Positions 1-10,605 of a stretch of DNA of 64,000 bases are shown here, piece by piece. The notes beneath the pieces are model-generated. The model was not told the DNA's origin. It did not search any database and saw only the letters and a list, made by a program, of their open reading frames with translations. A program made the translations under genes and the position numbers. Position 1 is the stretch's first letter, and each line of letters opens with the position of its first letter. The stretch spans positions 245,324 to 309,323 of the forward strand of contig NZ_ASWE01000001.1 in the NCBI RefSeq assembly GCF_000407505.1, in the 5' to 3' direction. Origin of the DNA: Enterococcus phoeniculicola ATCC BAA-412 (GTDB lineage: Bacteria; Bacillota; Bacilli; Lactobacillales; Enterococcaceae).

Positions 1-1856
1 TGAACTATTCAGAATCAGCAAAGACTATTTTGCATGAAATTGGCAATGAAGAAAATATACAATCAGTGACGCACTGTATGACGCGTCTTCGATTTGTCTT
101 AAAAGATGAGAAGCTGGTAAACGATGAAAAAGTAAAGAAAATCCCTGGTGTGATGGGTGTTATGAAAAAGGGGGGACAGTATCAAATTGTCATGGGAAAT
201 GACGTCGCGAATTACTATAAGGCATTTACTAAATTAGGTAATTTTAATAATGAATCAGTGACAGAAACAGCAGAAAAGAAAAATCTTTTTGATGCGTTTG
301 TTGATGTGATTTCGGGCTGTATGTCGCCATTGATTCCTGCACTTATCGGAGGTGGGATGATTAAAGTATTATTAATTTTACTTCCTTTATTAGGCTGGAT
401 GAGTGATACTTCTCAAACCTTCCAAGTGTTAACCTTTTTTGGGGATGCTCCATTTTATTTCATGCCAATTATGCTGGCGTATACAGCAGCACAAAAATTT
501 GGTGTGACACCCATGCTGGCAGTAACCGTAGGAGGAATTATGTTACATCCCAACTTTACTGAAATGGTTGGAAAAGGGGATGCAGTGAGTATATTTGGCT
601 TACCTATTACATTAGCAACGTACAGTTCATCTGTGATCCCTATTTTATTGATGGTTTGGCTGATGAAGTATATTGAAGGAGTCTTTGATCGTTTGATTCC
701 GACTGTTCTAAAAAGCTTTTTAAAACCGCTATTGGTCATCGTTATTTCAGGAATCTTGGCTTTGGTAGTTGTTGGTCCTCTAGGCACGTATGCAGGTCAA
801 TTACTTTCAACGATTATTTTGTGGATTCAAGGTAAGGCTGGTTTCTTAGCACTAGGATTAATGGGTGCTTTTATGCCGCTAATTGTTATGACAGGGATGC
901 ATTGGGCGTTTGCTCCTATCTTTTTAATTGCTTCTGTTCAAGCACCAGATGTCTTAATTTTACCTGCAATGTTGGCTGCAAATTTAGCACAAGGAGCGGC
1001 ATGTCTTGCGGTATCAATGAAAGCAAAAAATAAAAACTTAAAAACAGTTGCTTTAGCTTCAGGAATCTCTGCTTTGCTGGCGGGAGTAACAGAACCAGCT
1101 TTATATGGCGTGACGCTGAAATATAAAAAACCTCTTTATGCTGCAATGATTGCTGGCGGGATTTGCGGAGTGTACATGGGCTTCACTGGACTTTCTGCTT
1201 ATGCATTTGCTGTCCCTTCTTTAGTCGCTCTTCCTCAATTCATTGGTGGAGATGGCAACGGGAATATTATTAATGCAATTATTGTTGCGATAGCATCGAT
1301 TGTAATTACGTTTGTATTAACCATCGTTTTCGGCTTTGATGAAGAGAGTGAGCAAATGGAAGAAACAGTTGTCCCTTCAACGATTGAAGGCGGAAGTCAT
1401 GATCCTAAAAAAGTATTTTCTCCAGTAAATGGAGAAGTTGTTCCCCTAGAAAAAGTAAACGATTCAGCATTCTCTACAAAAATGATGGGAGAAGGAATTG
1501 CAATTCTTCCAAAAGAAAATCAAATTGTGGCACCTTTTAGCGGAACGATTGCTGCTATATTCCCTACAAAACATGCGATTGGTCTGGTAAGTGATTCAGG
1601 TATTGAATTGTTGATTCATGTCGGAATTGATACGGTTGAATTGAATGGAAAATACTTTGAAAGCTTCGTTGAGGCTGGAGACCATGTTGAAAAAGGACAA
1701 CTCTTATTAAAAGCAGATTTTGAAAAGATTAATGCGGCAGGCTACGATAGTATTACACCTGTTGTCGTAACAAATACAAACCAATATATTGATGTAGTAG
1801 CAAAAGATGAAATGACCAATACAACTGAAAATGAAGCAATTATATACGTGGTGTAA
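1..1856 (+). CDS. bglP: PTS beta-glucoside-specific transporter EIIBCA, 5' edge cut by window
   Basis: Membrane permease that imports and phosphorylates beta-glucosides using PEP through HPr. An ATG-like codon appears to straddle the left edge: bases 1-2 are TG and the open frame continues without a stop (N-Y-S-E-S-A-K-T-I-L-H-E), matching the usual N-terminus of this family. The TTG at 30 is therefore probably internal. EIIB is at the N-terminus with the phospho-Cys in THCMTRLRF (about residue 26). EIIC follows with about ten membrane segments (roughly 105-460). The C-terminal EIIA has the active His in LLIHVGIDTV. It lies 15 bp before the phospho-beta-glucosidase gene, so the two form an operon. 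Its regulator and promoter must lie upstream of the window. Family assignment is firm; the exact substrate is not. Confidence 0.93.
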   Translation, partial: NYSESAKTILHEIGNEENIQSVTHCMTRLRFVLKDEKLVNDEKVKKIPGVMGVMKKGGQYQIVMGNDVANYYKAFTKLGNFNNESVTETAEKKNLFDAFVDVISGCMSPLIPALIGGGMIKVLLILLPLLGWMSDTSQTFQVLTFFGDAPFYFMPIMLAYTAAQKFGVTPMLAVTVGGIMLHPNFTEMVGKGDAVSIFGLPITLATYSSSVIPILLMVWLMKYIEGVFDRLIPTVLKSFLKPLLVIVISGILALVVVGPLGTYAGQLLSTIILWIQGKAGFLALGLMGAFMPLIVMTGMHWAFAPIFLIASVQAPDVLILPAMLAANLAQGAACLAVSMKAKNKNLKTVALASGISALLAGVTEPALYGVTLKYKKPLYAAMIAGGICGVYMGFTGLSAYAFAVPSLVALPQFIGGDGNGNIINAIIVAIASIVITFVLTIVFGFDEESEQMEETVVPSTIEGGSHDPKKVFSPVNGEVVPLEKVNDSAFSTKMMGEGIAILPKENQIVAPFSGTIAAIFPTKHAIGLVSDSGIELLIHVGIDTVELNGKYFESFVEAGDHVEKGQLLLKADFEKINAAGYDSITPVVVTNTNQYIDVVAKDEMTNTTENEAIIYVV

Positions 1857-1868
1857 GGAGGAAAATAA

Positions 1869-3284
<1,416 letters not shown>

Positions 3285-3429
3285 ATAAACTTCGGAGGTT
3301 AGGTCAAAACAGCTACGACCTCCTACCTTACATTTTTGTAGTATTTCCTTCCTCTTTTGTGGGTATCCTAATGAGCACAACCTTGATAAGATAAAGACAT
3401 CAAGTAATTAACTATTAGGAGGAAAAAAG

Positions 3430-3690
3430 ATGAATATAGTGATTATTACAATGCTACTAATATATTTCGTTGAGTCAAAAAATCTAAAAGCAGAAATAGC
3501 AAAAAAGTTTTTGATTGGTCTTTCCATTGTATTTAGTGTATGGACAGTTAGTCAAAATATTATTCAAAATCCGAAACCTTTTTCTACAGAGATGCTGATT
3601 GCAGGAATTGCAGGAGTTGTAATATTAGCTTTATGTCTCTATGTTCCAAGTTTTTTGTTGTTTAAGTATGGAATGAAGAAGAAAAGGTAA
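3430..3690 (+). CDS. small hypothetical membrane protein (86 aa)
   Basis: I do not recognise this family. The protein has three hydrophobic stretches: the N-terminal 15 residues, the segment with FLIGLSIVFSVW, and a longer one around IAGIAGVVILALCLYVPSFLL. It ends in a basic tail (KKKR), which suggests a small integral membrane protein with a cytoplasmic C-terminus. It starts with ATG after a clear TAGGAGGAAAAA ribosome-binding site, which supports real translation. It stands alone between the beta-glucoside operon and a terminator at 3747-3806. Confidence 0.6.
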   Translation: MNIVIITMLLIYFVESKNLKAEIAKKFLIGLSIVFSVWTVSQNIIQNPKPFSTEMLIAGIAGVVILALCLYVPSFLLFKYGMKKKR

Positions 3691-3746
3691 GAAGAAAACA
3701 AGGAAATGCGGTAAAAAAGAAGAACTTAACGATTATACAAACATAC

Positions 3747-3806
3747 AAAAATCCTTTCAAGAATATCAGGTGAGAAAAGCTCGCTGATTTCTGAAAGGAT
3801 TTTTTG
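3747..3806 (+). terminator. rho-independent terminator
   Basis: AAAATCCTTTCA pairs with TGAAAGGATTTT, with an inner ATCAG/CTGAT stem, and is followed by a T run. It closes the transcript of the 86-residue gene. Confidence 0.75.
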
Positions 3807-3961
3807 TTTAGGGAGATAGGATAAACTTCTGTCCCAACTTCACCCTCACTGAGCAGTTATCTTTGCCGTTTATTAGAGACAATTTATCAAGTAAACTCTT
3901 TGAGGAATAGCGTAAGTTTGTTTAAAAATAAGCAGCTGTTTTAAAAAGTGACAGTCTATTT

Positions 3962-5659
3962 TTAAGGTACGGGAAGTAAAAGAGTAATGGTTGTCCCTTT
4001 TCCTAGTTCAGAGTGTACATGAAGACCAAACTTGTAGCCATATAAAAGTTGCAGGCGCTCATTGATATTTTTTAAACCAATGCCTGAATAATGTTGTTTT
4101 AAATCATGATTTTGCGGTTTGTGGAGTCGTGGCTCAAATCCAATACCGTTATCAATAATCTCTATTTTTAGCTGCTGGTTACTGACACGAGAAAAGATAT
4201 GAACGAATCCTTCTTGGCCATTTGGAAAAGCATGAAGATAAACATTTTCGATAATTGGCTGAAGAATCATTTTAGGAACAGGGATATTTTCACTTTCTTC
4301 ATCAGAAAAAATATTGGTTTGGATTCCTTCGCCATAGCGGAGCTGTAAAATATTGATATAAGAATTCACAATTGCTAACTCGTCTTTTAAGGGAGCCATT
4401 TCTTCTTTATTACTAAGTGTATGACGAAGGAGCTGAATAAAGTTTTCTATTGCAGTGCTTGCCTTTTCCTGATCGTTTTGCCAAATTAAAAATTTGATAG
4501 CAGTCAAGGTATTATAAATAAAATGAGGCTGGATTTGCATTTGTAATGATTGAATTTCAATCAAACGTTTTTCTGACTCTGTTCGAATCAAATGATCGAA
4601 ATAAGATTGCAGATCTTGGAGCATCAGATTATAAGCTCTGCCTAATTCTCTAGTTTCAAACGTTCCTTCTAGCTTCACTGTGTGGGAAAAATCTCCTTGT
4701 GTCACAGCAGGAAGTGCATCAATCAGATGATAAATAGGCTGTGTTGTTTTGCGAATGACGAAAAAAGCAGAGATGGTCACCAGCAGAATCCCAAGTACAG
4801 TAATTAAAATCGTGGGTTGAATTAGATTCATATTTTGAATTAATTTACTTTCATTAAAAATATCGTACAGCATAAAATTATAAGAATACAGAGGTTTTTG
4901 ATTCACATTCTGTGCAGCCTTTTCAGAAGAGTCAGGGACATCAAAATGGGTGCCTAGCTGCTGTTTTTGATTGGAAGAAATGACATTATTATTTGCATCT
5001 AAAATAAATAGCTGATGGAGGTTAGCGTCTAATAAATCTTGATAGATAGATGAAAAATGCGCTTCGCTAATAAAGATGAGGGCATAACCAAAAACTGATT
5101 GTGCATCGGAAAGCTTTCGGATAAATAGGAGCCCAGGTTTTTCAAATGTAGAGGTAGTCAAGCCAGAATCCAAGTAAAAATATTGGCTGACAGCTGATTC
5201 TTCGTCTACTTTTTGAATGAGTGGGCCTGCTAAAAAGTCCTCAATGGATTGATTCCTTACGCCATCATTTTGGAAAAAAGTTTGTCCATTTTTTCCCAAT
5301 AAAATAAGATTGGAGGGCGTGTCTTCAAAAACGGAACGGGTCATGCTCATTTCTTTTTTCAGGTCGACAATGGTTTGAGACCGATTATCAGATTCTTTTA
5401 AAAAATGTTCAACTACCTGACTATTATCGACTGTTTCAAAAATACGATTCATATTTTCGTTCAAAGTTTCATAGTCATCTTGAATCTTGTCTAGTAAAAT
5501 CGTATTGGCTTGTAAATTCGCCTCAACGTAGGTGTTTTTTGAGCGTGTTAATACAACCATAACGGTGATAAGACAAACAGTAATCACGGACACAACAACA
5601 ATTGCGAGTAAATAAGTAAAAAGCTGATTCTTTTTTATCCATAAGTGAAGCTTCGTCAT
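3962..5659 (-). CDS. sensor histidine kinase, YesM/LytS type
   Basis: Membrane sensor kinase of 565 residues that pairs with the response regulator encoded just upstream on the same strand (4-bp overlap). Order seen: short cytoplasmic N-terminus, TM1 (about 13-37), a large extracellular sensor region, TM2 (about 280-300), HAMP linker, a His_kinase domain with the phospho-acceptor His in QPHFIYNTL (about 380), and a GHKL ATPase domain with GIGLKNINERL and a C-terminal GKGTTITL. This architecture is typical of carbohydrate-sensing kinases next to ABC sugar importers, and a divergent importer starts at 7344. The ATG at 5659 has an AGGAGGG site about 10 nt upstream. The ligand is unknown. Confidence 0.9.
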   Translation of the reverse strand: MTKLHLWIKKNQLFTYLLAIVVVSVITVCLITVMVVLTRSKNTYVEANLQANTILLDKIQDDYETLNENMNRIFETVDNSQVVEHFLKESDNRSQTIVDLKKEMSMTRSVFEDTPSNLILLGKNGQTFFQNDGVRNQSIEDFLAGPLIQKVDEESAVSQYFYLDSGLTTSTFEKPGLLFIRKLSDAQSVFGYALIFISEAHFSSIYQDLLDANLHQLFILDANNNVISSNQKQQLGTHFDVPDSSEKAAQNVNQKPLYSYNFMLYDIFNESKLIQNMNLIQPTILITVLGILLVTISAFFVIRKTTQPIYHLIDALPAVTQGDFSHTVKLEGTFETRELGRAYNLMLQDLQSYFDHLIRTESEKRLIEIQSLQMQIQPHFIYNTLTAIKFLIWQNDQEKASTAIENFIQLLRHTLSNKEEMAPLKDELAIVNSYINILQLRYGEGIQTNIFSDEESENIPVPKMILQPIIENVYLHAFPNGQEGFVHIFSRVSNQQLKIEIIDNGIGFEPRLHKPQNHDLKQHYSGIGLKNINERLQLLYGYKFGLHVHSELGKGTTITLLLPVP

Positions 5660-7170
5660 AGCCGGTTATCCCTCCTGTATTGAGAAGGACTTAATTGAAA
5701 TTCTTTTTTAAATGTCTTAGAAAAATAACTTAAATCTGAGTAGCCAGTTGCGTCACTAATCTCTGATAGATTTAACTCTGAATGTAAAAGTAATTCTTTA
5801 GCTTTTTCTAAACGCACTTTTTTTAAATAATCAGAGAAGCTCATGTGTAAACGACTAGAGATAAGGCTAGAGAGATACGTATAGCTAAAATGAAACATAT
5901 CTGCTAGCTGAGTGAGAGAAATTGAATGCATGTAATGATCTTGAATGTAGCGCAAGAGCTCAGCTAGTTGTTCATCCTCTTGATCAGAATGTGCAGAAAC
6001 AAGTTCTTTTTTTATAGATTCGGTCATAACCAGCAATAAAGAGGAAAAATCTTGTAAATAAGTACAGTTACTAATTTCAGTTAGAAAATCAGTTTTTAGC
6101 TGACTATATTGTGCATGGTTCGGATGATTTTCCTCTAATGTTGAAAGAAGTGTGTAAAAGATACTGCTTGCTTGCTGTTTTAAGAATGTAGGGCGAACAG
6201 AAGAGAGAATCATTTCATTAAAATACTCTTCAATTCTTTCTACACCTAGAATAAAATCATTGTCTAAAAGCGCTCTCAAAAATTTTCTTGTGTCAAATCG
6301 ATCACCATTGTCTAATGAAAATAGCTCTGACTGTGAAGCAATCAGCTGTTTTTTAAAGAAAAAACGTTGCCCTTCACTTTGTGTTTTTAACTGGTTAAAA
6401 ACTAAATTAAGCATATTCAAAGAAGAAAAAGGATCGCTTAAAATAAAAAATGCCTGTGGTTCTACATTTTTTAGTGATGAGAAGGAAGTAGCCAAAAACT
6501 CTTGGACGGGTGCCTGATTTTTTGAGGCAATGAGTAACCCAGCTGCAGTATTTCCTGTAGAAAACGGCAAAACATGAATGGAAAATTCTTCTAGGCAAAG
6601 CGTGTTCAGTACCGATGAAAGGTGAGAAAGTTCTTGGTACCAGCGCGCATTTGTATAGAGAAGATGATAGGTTTTCTCTTCTAAAAAATTTTCTATATCT
6701 GTAAACTCTTGATCGACATACCCAATAAGAGCGCGATTTAAGGATTGACTTAGTAATTCTTTTTGAGAAAGCAAATCATCAGTTGTCTTCAGTTTTTTTG
6801 CTACTTTTTTTAATGTAGTCAATAAGTTGCTAGGTGTTAACGTGGGCTTTAGCAGATAGTCGATGGCGCCGTTCTTATAGGAATCAGAAACATATGAAAA
6901 CTCATCATAACTACTCAGCACTAAGAAATGGATATCTGGAAACTGCTGCTGAATGGTACGCGTTAGCTCTAGTCCATCTAGCTCGGGCATAATTAAATCA
7001 GTAATCACTATGTCGGGCTGAAGCTGCTTGATTTTTACCAGAGCCTCTCGACCATTACTTGCTTCTCCGATAATATGAAAGCCTTCTTTTTCCCAAACAA
7101 CCAAATTTTTCAGCCCATCACGTATCGCTTCTTCATCATCAACCAGCAATATGGTTACCACTCTATTCAA
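5656..7170 (-). CDS. AraC-type response regulator, YesN family
   Basis: DNA-binding response regulator of 504 residues. The N-terminal receiver domain shows the acidic pair DD (11-12), the phospho-acceptor Asp in ITDLIMPELDG (about D58) and the conserved Lys in DYLLKPT. A long middle region of unknown fold precedes a C-terminal AraC/XylS double HTH (SLTQLADMFHFSYTYLSSLIS ... GYSDLSYFSKTFKKEFQLSP). The start is TTG with an AAGGAGG site 8 nt upstream; no better ATG is near. It is followed with a 4-bp overlap by the partner kinase and is divergent from the ABC importer it most likely activates. Confidence 0.9.
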   Translation of the reverse strand: MNRVVTILLVDDEEAIRDGLKNLVVWEKEGFHIIGEASNGREALVKIKQLQPDIVITDLIMPELDGLELTRTIQQQFPDIHFLVLSSYDEFSYVSDSYKNGAIDYLLKPTLTPSNLLTTLKKVAKKLKTTDDLLSQKELLSQSLNRALIGYVDQEFTDIENFLEEKTYHLLYTNARWYQELSHLSSVLNTLCLEEFSIHVLPFSTGNTAAGLLIASKNQAPVQEFLATSFSSLKNVEPQAFFILSDPFSSLNMLNLVFNQLKTQSEGQRFFFKKQLIASQSELFSLDNGDRFDTRKFLRALLDNDFILGVERIEEYFNEMILSSVRPTFLKQQASSIFYTLLSTLEENHPNHAQYSQLKTDFLTEISNCTYLQDFSSLLLVMTESIKKELVSAHSDQEDEQLAELLRYIQDHYMHSISLTQLADMFHFSYTYLSSLISSRLHMSFSDYLKKVRLEKAKELLLHSELNLSEISDATGYSDLSYFSKTFKKEFQLSPSQYRRDNRL

Positions 7171-7279
7171 AAATGCTTCCTCCTTTCCTGTTAGTTAAAG
7201 TATACCTGTTTCCATAAGGAAATGAAATTTGTAATAATTTCTTATTTTTGTAGAATTTTAGTCAGAGTCTGCAAATCTA

Positions 7280-7309
7280 TTGAATGCGTTTGCAAAAAAA
7301 GATTATAGT
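7280..7309 (+). promoter_or_regulatory. promoter with overlapping cre site for ABC operon
   Basis: TTGAAT (7280-7285), an 18-bp spacer and TATAGT (7304-7309) form a promoter in front of the solute-binding protein gene. Bases 7280-7294 match the CcpA cre consensus WTGNAANCGNWNNCW at 14 of 15 positions and cover the -35 box, which predicts carbon catabolite repression. Confidence 0.6.
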
Positions 7310-7343
7310 ACAAGTGTAAATAAAATAGAAACGAGGGGTTTTG

Positions 7344-8639
7344 ATGAAAAAGGTTTTCTCAGTTTTTTTAATCACCGCGTTAGCCGTGGTGTTAGGGGCA
7401 TGTGGTAGTTCAGGAGGCTCAGGCAATTCAGCAAAAGAAAAAGCAAATGAAAATAAAATTACTGTTTGGGCTTGGGATGAAACATTCAACATAAAAGCAG
7501 TAGAAGAAGCCAAAAAAGTCTATGAGAATTCAGATGTTGAGGTAGAAGTGGTAACCATGTCACAAGATGATATTGTTCAAAAACTAAATACCAGCTTGGC
7601 TTCAGGAAATACAGAGGGGCTACCCAATATTGTATTAATTGAAGATTATCGAATTCAAGGGTATCTATCTTCTTATCCAGATGCGTTTGCAGATTTAAGC
7701 GGAATTGTCAGCGAAAATGATTTTTCCCAATATAAATTTGCGGTAAACAAAGTAGAGGACAAAATTTATGGAGTTCCTTTCGACAGTGGGGTTGCTGGGC
7801 TGTTTTATCGTCAAGATTACCTGAAAGAAGCTGGATACAGCGAAGAAGACTTAAAAGATATTACTTGGGATGACTATATTACGATAGGAGAAAAAGTAAA
7901 AGAAAAGACAGGACATGCGCTTCTTTCTCTGAATCCTAGTGACTTGGGACTTGCACGAATCATTATGCAGTCAGCGGGGGATTGGTATACAGCCGAAGAT
8001 GGAAAAACAGTCACTATTAAAGACAACGACTCTTTGAAATCAGGTTTAACAGTCTTTGCAAAATTGATTAATGATGGGTTAGCAGAGCAGGTATCCGATT
8101 GGGACGGCGGAGTGAATGCGGTACAATCTGGAAATGTGGCAAGCTCTCCTCTAGGAGCGTGGTACTCAAGCACTATTCAAGGTGGAAAAGACCAAAGCGG
8201 ACAATGGCGCATTGCACCCATTCCAACAATTGCAGGAAATAAAGAATCAATTCATGCCTCAAGTATTGGCGGCGGTGGCTGGTATGTGATTAAAGGGGTG
8301 CCAGGTGAAAAAAATGCGATTGATTTCTTAGATAAGACCTTTGCTTCAAGTAAAGAATTAATGGAAACTTTAGCAAAAGAGATTGGGCTTGTTTCAACAA
8401 TGAATGCTGCACAAGAGACAGATGTCTATAAAGCTGGCTTGGCTTTTTATGGGGACCAAAAAGTATTTGAAGACTTTTCTACATGGTCAGGTCAAGTTCC
8501 TGCGGTTAACTATGGAAATCATACGTATGCTATTGAATCTGTTTTGACAGAAAGCGTACAAGAAATTATTAGTGGAAAAGACATTGATCAAGTGCTAGCT
8601 AATGCGCAAGAGCAGGTAGAAGCACAGATTGCTAATTAA
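7344..8639 (+). CDS. ABC sugar transporter, solute-binding lipoprotein
   Basis: Extracellular solute-binding protein of family 1 (sugar type), about 431 residues. A lipoprotein signal with lipobox VLGAC places the mature protein on the outer face of the membrane, anchored through Cys. The ATG at 7344 is preferred over the TTG directly before it because of its spacing to GAGGGG. It is first in an operon with two permease genes; no ATPase gene is present, so a shared MsmK-like ATPase encoded elsewhere is expected. Divergence from the YesMN pair suggests induction by that system. The substrate is probably an oligosaccharide but cannot be read from the sequence. Confidence 0.9.
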   Translation: MKKVFSVFLITALAVVLGACGSSGGSGNSAKEKANENKITVWAWDETFNIKAVEEAKKVYENSDVEVEVVTMSQDDIVQKLNTSLASGNTEGLPNIVLIEDYRIQGYLSSYPDAFADLSGIVSENDFSQYKFAVNKVEDKIYGVPFDSGVAGLFYRQDYLKEAGYSEEDLKDITWDDYITIGEKVKEKTGHALLSLNPSDLGLARIIMQSAGDWYTAEDGKTVTIKDNDSLKSGLTVFAKLINDGLAEQVSDWDGGVNAVQSGNVASSPLGAWYSSTIQGGKDQSGQWRIAPIPTIAGNKESIHASSIGGGGWYVIKGVPGEKNAIDFLDKTFASSKELMETLAKEIGLVSTMNAAQETDVYKAGLAFYGDQKVFEDFSTWSGQVPAVNYGNHTYAIESVLTESVQEIISGKDIDQVLANAQEQVEAQIAN

Positions 8640-8660
8640 CTAGGAGAGTTTTGTCAGAAG

Positions 8661-8748
8661 GCTAGAGCAAAGAGAACGAATCAAAACAGACCCGTTGTTT
8701 TTTGACTCTGCAACAGCTAGCTGCTGTGAAGAGGGCTCTTGTTCTAGC
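8661..8748 (+). repeat. long imperfect stem-loop between binding-protein and permease genes
   Basis: GCTAGAGCAAAGAG (from 8661) pairs with CTCTTGTTCTAGC (to about 8747) with one mismatch and G-U pairs, and encloses a smaller CAGCTAGCTGCTG hairpin. There is no T run after it, so it is more likely an RNA-stabilising or attenuating structure that raises binding protein over permease levels than a full terminator. Confidence 0.45.
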
Positions 8749-8800
8749 TTTATATTGTACTTATTACTTATATTGTATAACCACTCAAGGAGATGTTTCT

Positions 8801-9682
8801 ATGGGAACGAAAAAGAGAAAAAACTGGATTGCAAATGGAAATATCTTTATTACATTACCCGTTATTCTTATCACGCTATTGGTTTTTGTACCGATGGCTT
8901 CAGCGTTGATTACCTCTTTTCAATCGGGTCCTCCATCGGCAATGACCTTTAATGGGTTTAGCAATTATCAGCGAATGCTTAGCGATACAACCTTTAAAAA
9001 AGCATTTGGCAACACTTTTTTATACTTAATCATTCAAGTTCCTATCATGTTATTTTTAGCATTACTCTTATCCAATGTCCTAAATGATAAAAAATTAAAG
9101 TTTAAGGGTCTTTTTCGGACGGCGTTATTCTTACCCTGTATTACGTCTCTCGTTTCGTATTCGCTGATTATGAAAAGTTTATTTTCTGCAAATGGACTGG
9201 TGAATAATATCTTAACAACCCTTCATCTGATTGATGCACCTATTCAATGGCTAACAGATCCGTTTTGGGCAAAGGTGTTGATTATTTTTGCTATTACTTG
9301 GCGATGGACGGGCTATAACATGATTTTTTTCCTATCAGGCATGCAAAATATTGAACCGAGTATTTATGAAGCAGCAGATATTGATGGGGCATCCAAATGG
9401 CAGCAGTTTTTCAAAATAACGATTCCGAATCTAAAACCGATTATTTTGTTTACAACGATTACTTCTACTATTGGCACACTTCAATTATTTGATGAGGTGC
9501 AAAATATTACAATGGGCGGTCCTGCCAACAGCACGACAACCTTGTCACAATATATTTATAATTTGAGCTATAAATTTACACCGAATTTTGGTTATGCGGC
9601 GGCGGTATCATTTGTCATTGTCATTGCGATTGTTGCTTTATCTATCATTCAAACAAAATTAGGAGGGAAAGAAAGCAAATGA
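8801..9682 (+). CDS. ABC sugar transporter permease (UgpA/LplB type)
   Basis: Integral membrane permease of 293 residues with six hydrophobic segments and the EAA loop that contacts the ATPase (YEAADIDGASKWQQFFKITIPNL, here EAADIDGA). The start is ATG 8801, with AAGGAG 8 nt upstream; the open frame extends further 5' to 8702 but that stretch is poor coding sequence and holds the stem-loop. It overlaps the next permease gene by 4 bp, so the pair is translationally coupled and forms the heterodimeric channel. Confidence 0.9.
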   Translation: MGTKKRKNWIANGNIFITLPVILITLLVFVPMASALITSFQSGPPSAMTFNGFSNYQRMLSDTTFKKAFGNTFLYLIIQVPIMLFLALLLSNVLNDKKLKFKGLFRTALFLPCITSLVSYSLIMKSLFSANGLVNNILTTLHLIDAPIQWLTDPFWAKVLIIFAITWRWTGYNMIFFLSGMQNIEPSIYEAADIDGASKWQQFFKITIPNLKPIILFTTITSTIGTLQLFDEVQNITMGGPANSTTTLSQYIYNLSYKFTPNFGYAAAVSFVIVIAIVALSIIQTKLGGKESK

Positions 9683-10500
9683 AGAATCTCGGACTTACGG
9701 TTAAATATGGTTTATTGATTCTGATGTCCGTTCTTTCCATCTTCCCATTTGTCTGGATGATTTTAGGGATGACAAATGAAGCGGTGGATATAACGGCAGG
9801 GAAAATTATGGTTGGAAATCAGTTAATTATTAACTTTCAAAACCTGTTTCAGTCAGATTTGAATTTTATGCAAGCTCTTGGAAACTCTGCTTTTTTAGCA
9901 GTCGTTACAACAATATTAGCCTTGATTTTCTCTTCAATGGCAGGCTATGGATTTGAAATTTACCAGTCAAAGGCAAAGGATATACTTTTTACAATTCTTC
10001 TATTATCAATGATGGTTCCTTTTGCAGCGCTCATGATTCCGTTATATCGAATGTTTAGTCAGCTAAATGGGACTCCTTTGGGAATTAACAATATGACGGT
10101 GGTTATACTGCCGGCAATCTGTACGGCATTTCTTATCTTCTTCTTCCGGCAAAATATCAAATCATTCCCTAAAGAGCTTGTAGAAGCAGCAAGAATAGAC
10201 GGTCTGGGAGAGTTGAACATATTTTTTAGAGTGTATATGCCCACTGCAAAAAATACCTATGCAGCGGCAGCAATTATTACCTTTATGAATAGCTGGAATA
10301 ACTACTTATGGCCGTTAGTTGCGTTACAGTCTCCTGATAAGCGAACCGTCCCGTTAGTCTTGTCGGCGATGGGTGCCTCATACACGCCAGATTACGGGAT
10401 GATGATGTGTGGTATTGTGATTGCCACCTTGCCAACAGCATTTATCTTTTTCCTCTTACAAAAACAATTTGTTCAGGGCATGATAGGTTCGGTAAAATAA
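9679..10500 (+). CDS. ABC sugar transporter permease (MalG type)
   Basis: Second membrane subunit, 273 residues, with a MalG-type N-terminus, six membrane spans and the EAA loop (VEAARIDGLGELNIFFRVYMP). The start overlaps the stop of the preceding permease gene (AAATGA). It ends the operon; a strong terminator follows at 10531. With its partner it should import the sugar captured by the lipoprotein encoded at 7344. Confidence 0.9.
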   Translation: MKNLGLTVKYGLLILMSVLSIFPFVWMILGMTNEAVDITAGKIMVGNQLIINFQNLFQSDLNFMQALGNSAFLAVVTTILALIFSSMAGYGFEIYQSKAKDILFTILLLSMMVPFAALMIPLYRMFSQLNGTPLGINNMTVVILPAICTAFLIFFFRQNIKSFPKELVEAARIDGLGELNIFFRVYMPTAKNTYAAAAIITFMNSWNNYLWPLVALQSPDKRTVPLVLSAMGASYTPDYGMMMCGIVIATLPTAFIFFLLQKQFVQGMIGSVK

Positions 10501-10530
10501 GAAAAATGATTTTTCAATACACGTTAATAG

Positions 10531-10573
10531 AAACACCCTCTTTTTATTCGTTCGATAAAAAGAGGGGTGTTTG
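10531..10573. terminator. terminator after ABC operon, possibly bidirectional
   Basis: AAACACCCTCTTTTTAT and ATAAAAAGAGGGGTGTTT form a near-perfect stem with a short TTCGTTCG loop. A-rich and T-rich ends on the two sides would let it also stop the convergent minus-strand ABC-F transcript. Confidence 0.8.
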
Positions 10574-10605
10574 TCATTTTCAAGTAAAATCATTAAAAAA
10601 TTAGC

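Noticed and set aside
455-787. 110-codon minus-strand open frame inside the EIIBCA gene
   Set aside because: It lies wholly within a well-supported gene on the other strand, has no ribosome-binding site and shows a shadow-like composition.
8702-8800. Extended N-terminus of the first permease
   Set aside because: The ATG at 8801 has a good AAGGAG site and a typical family start; the upstream stretch contains the intergenic stem-loop.
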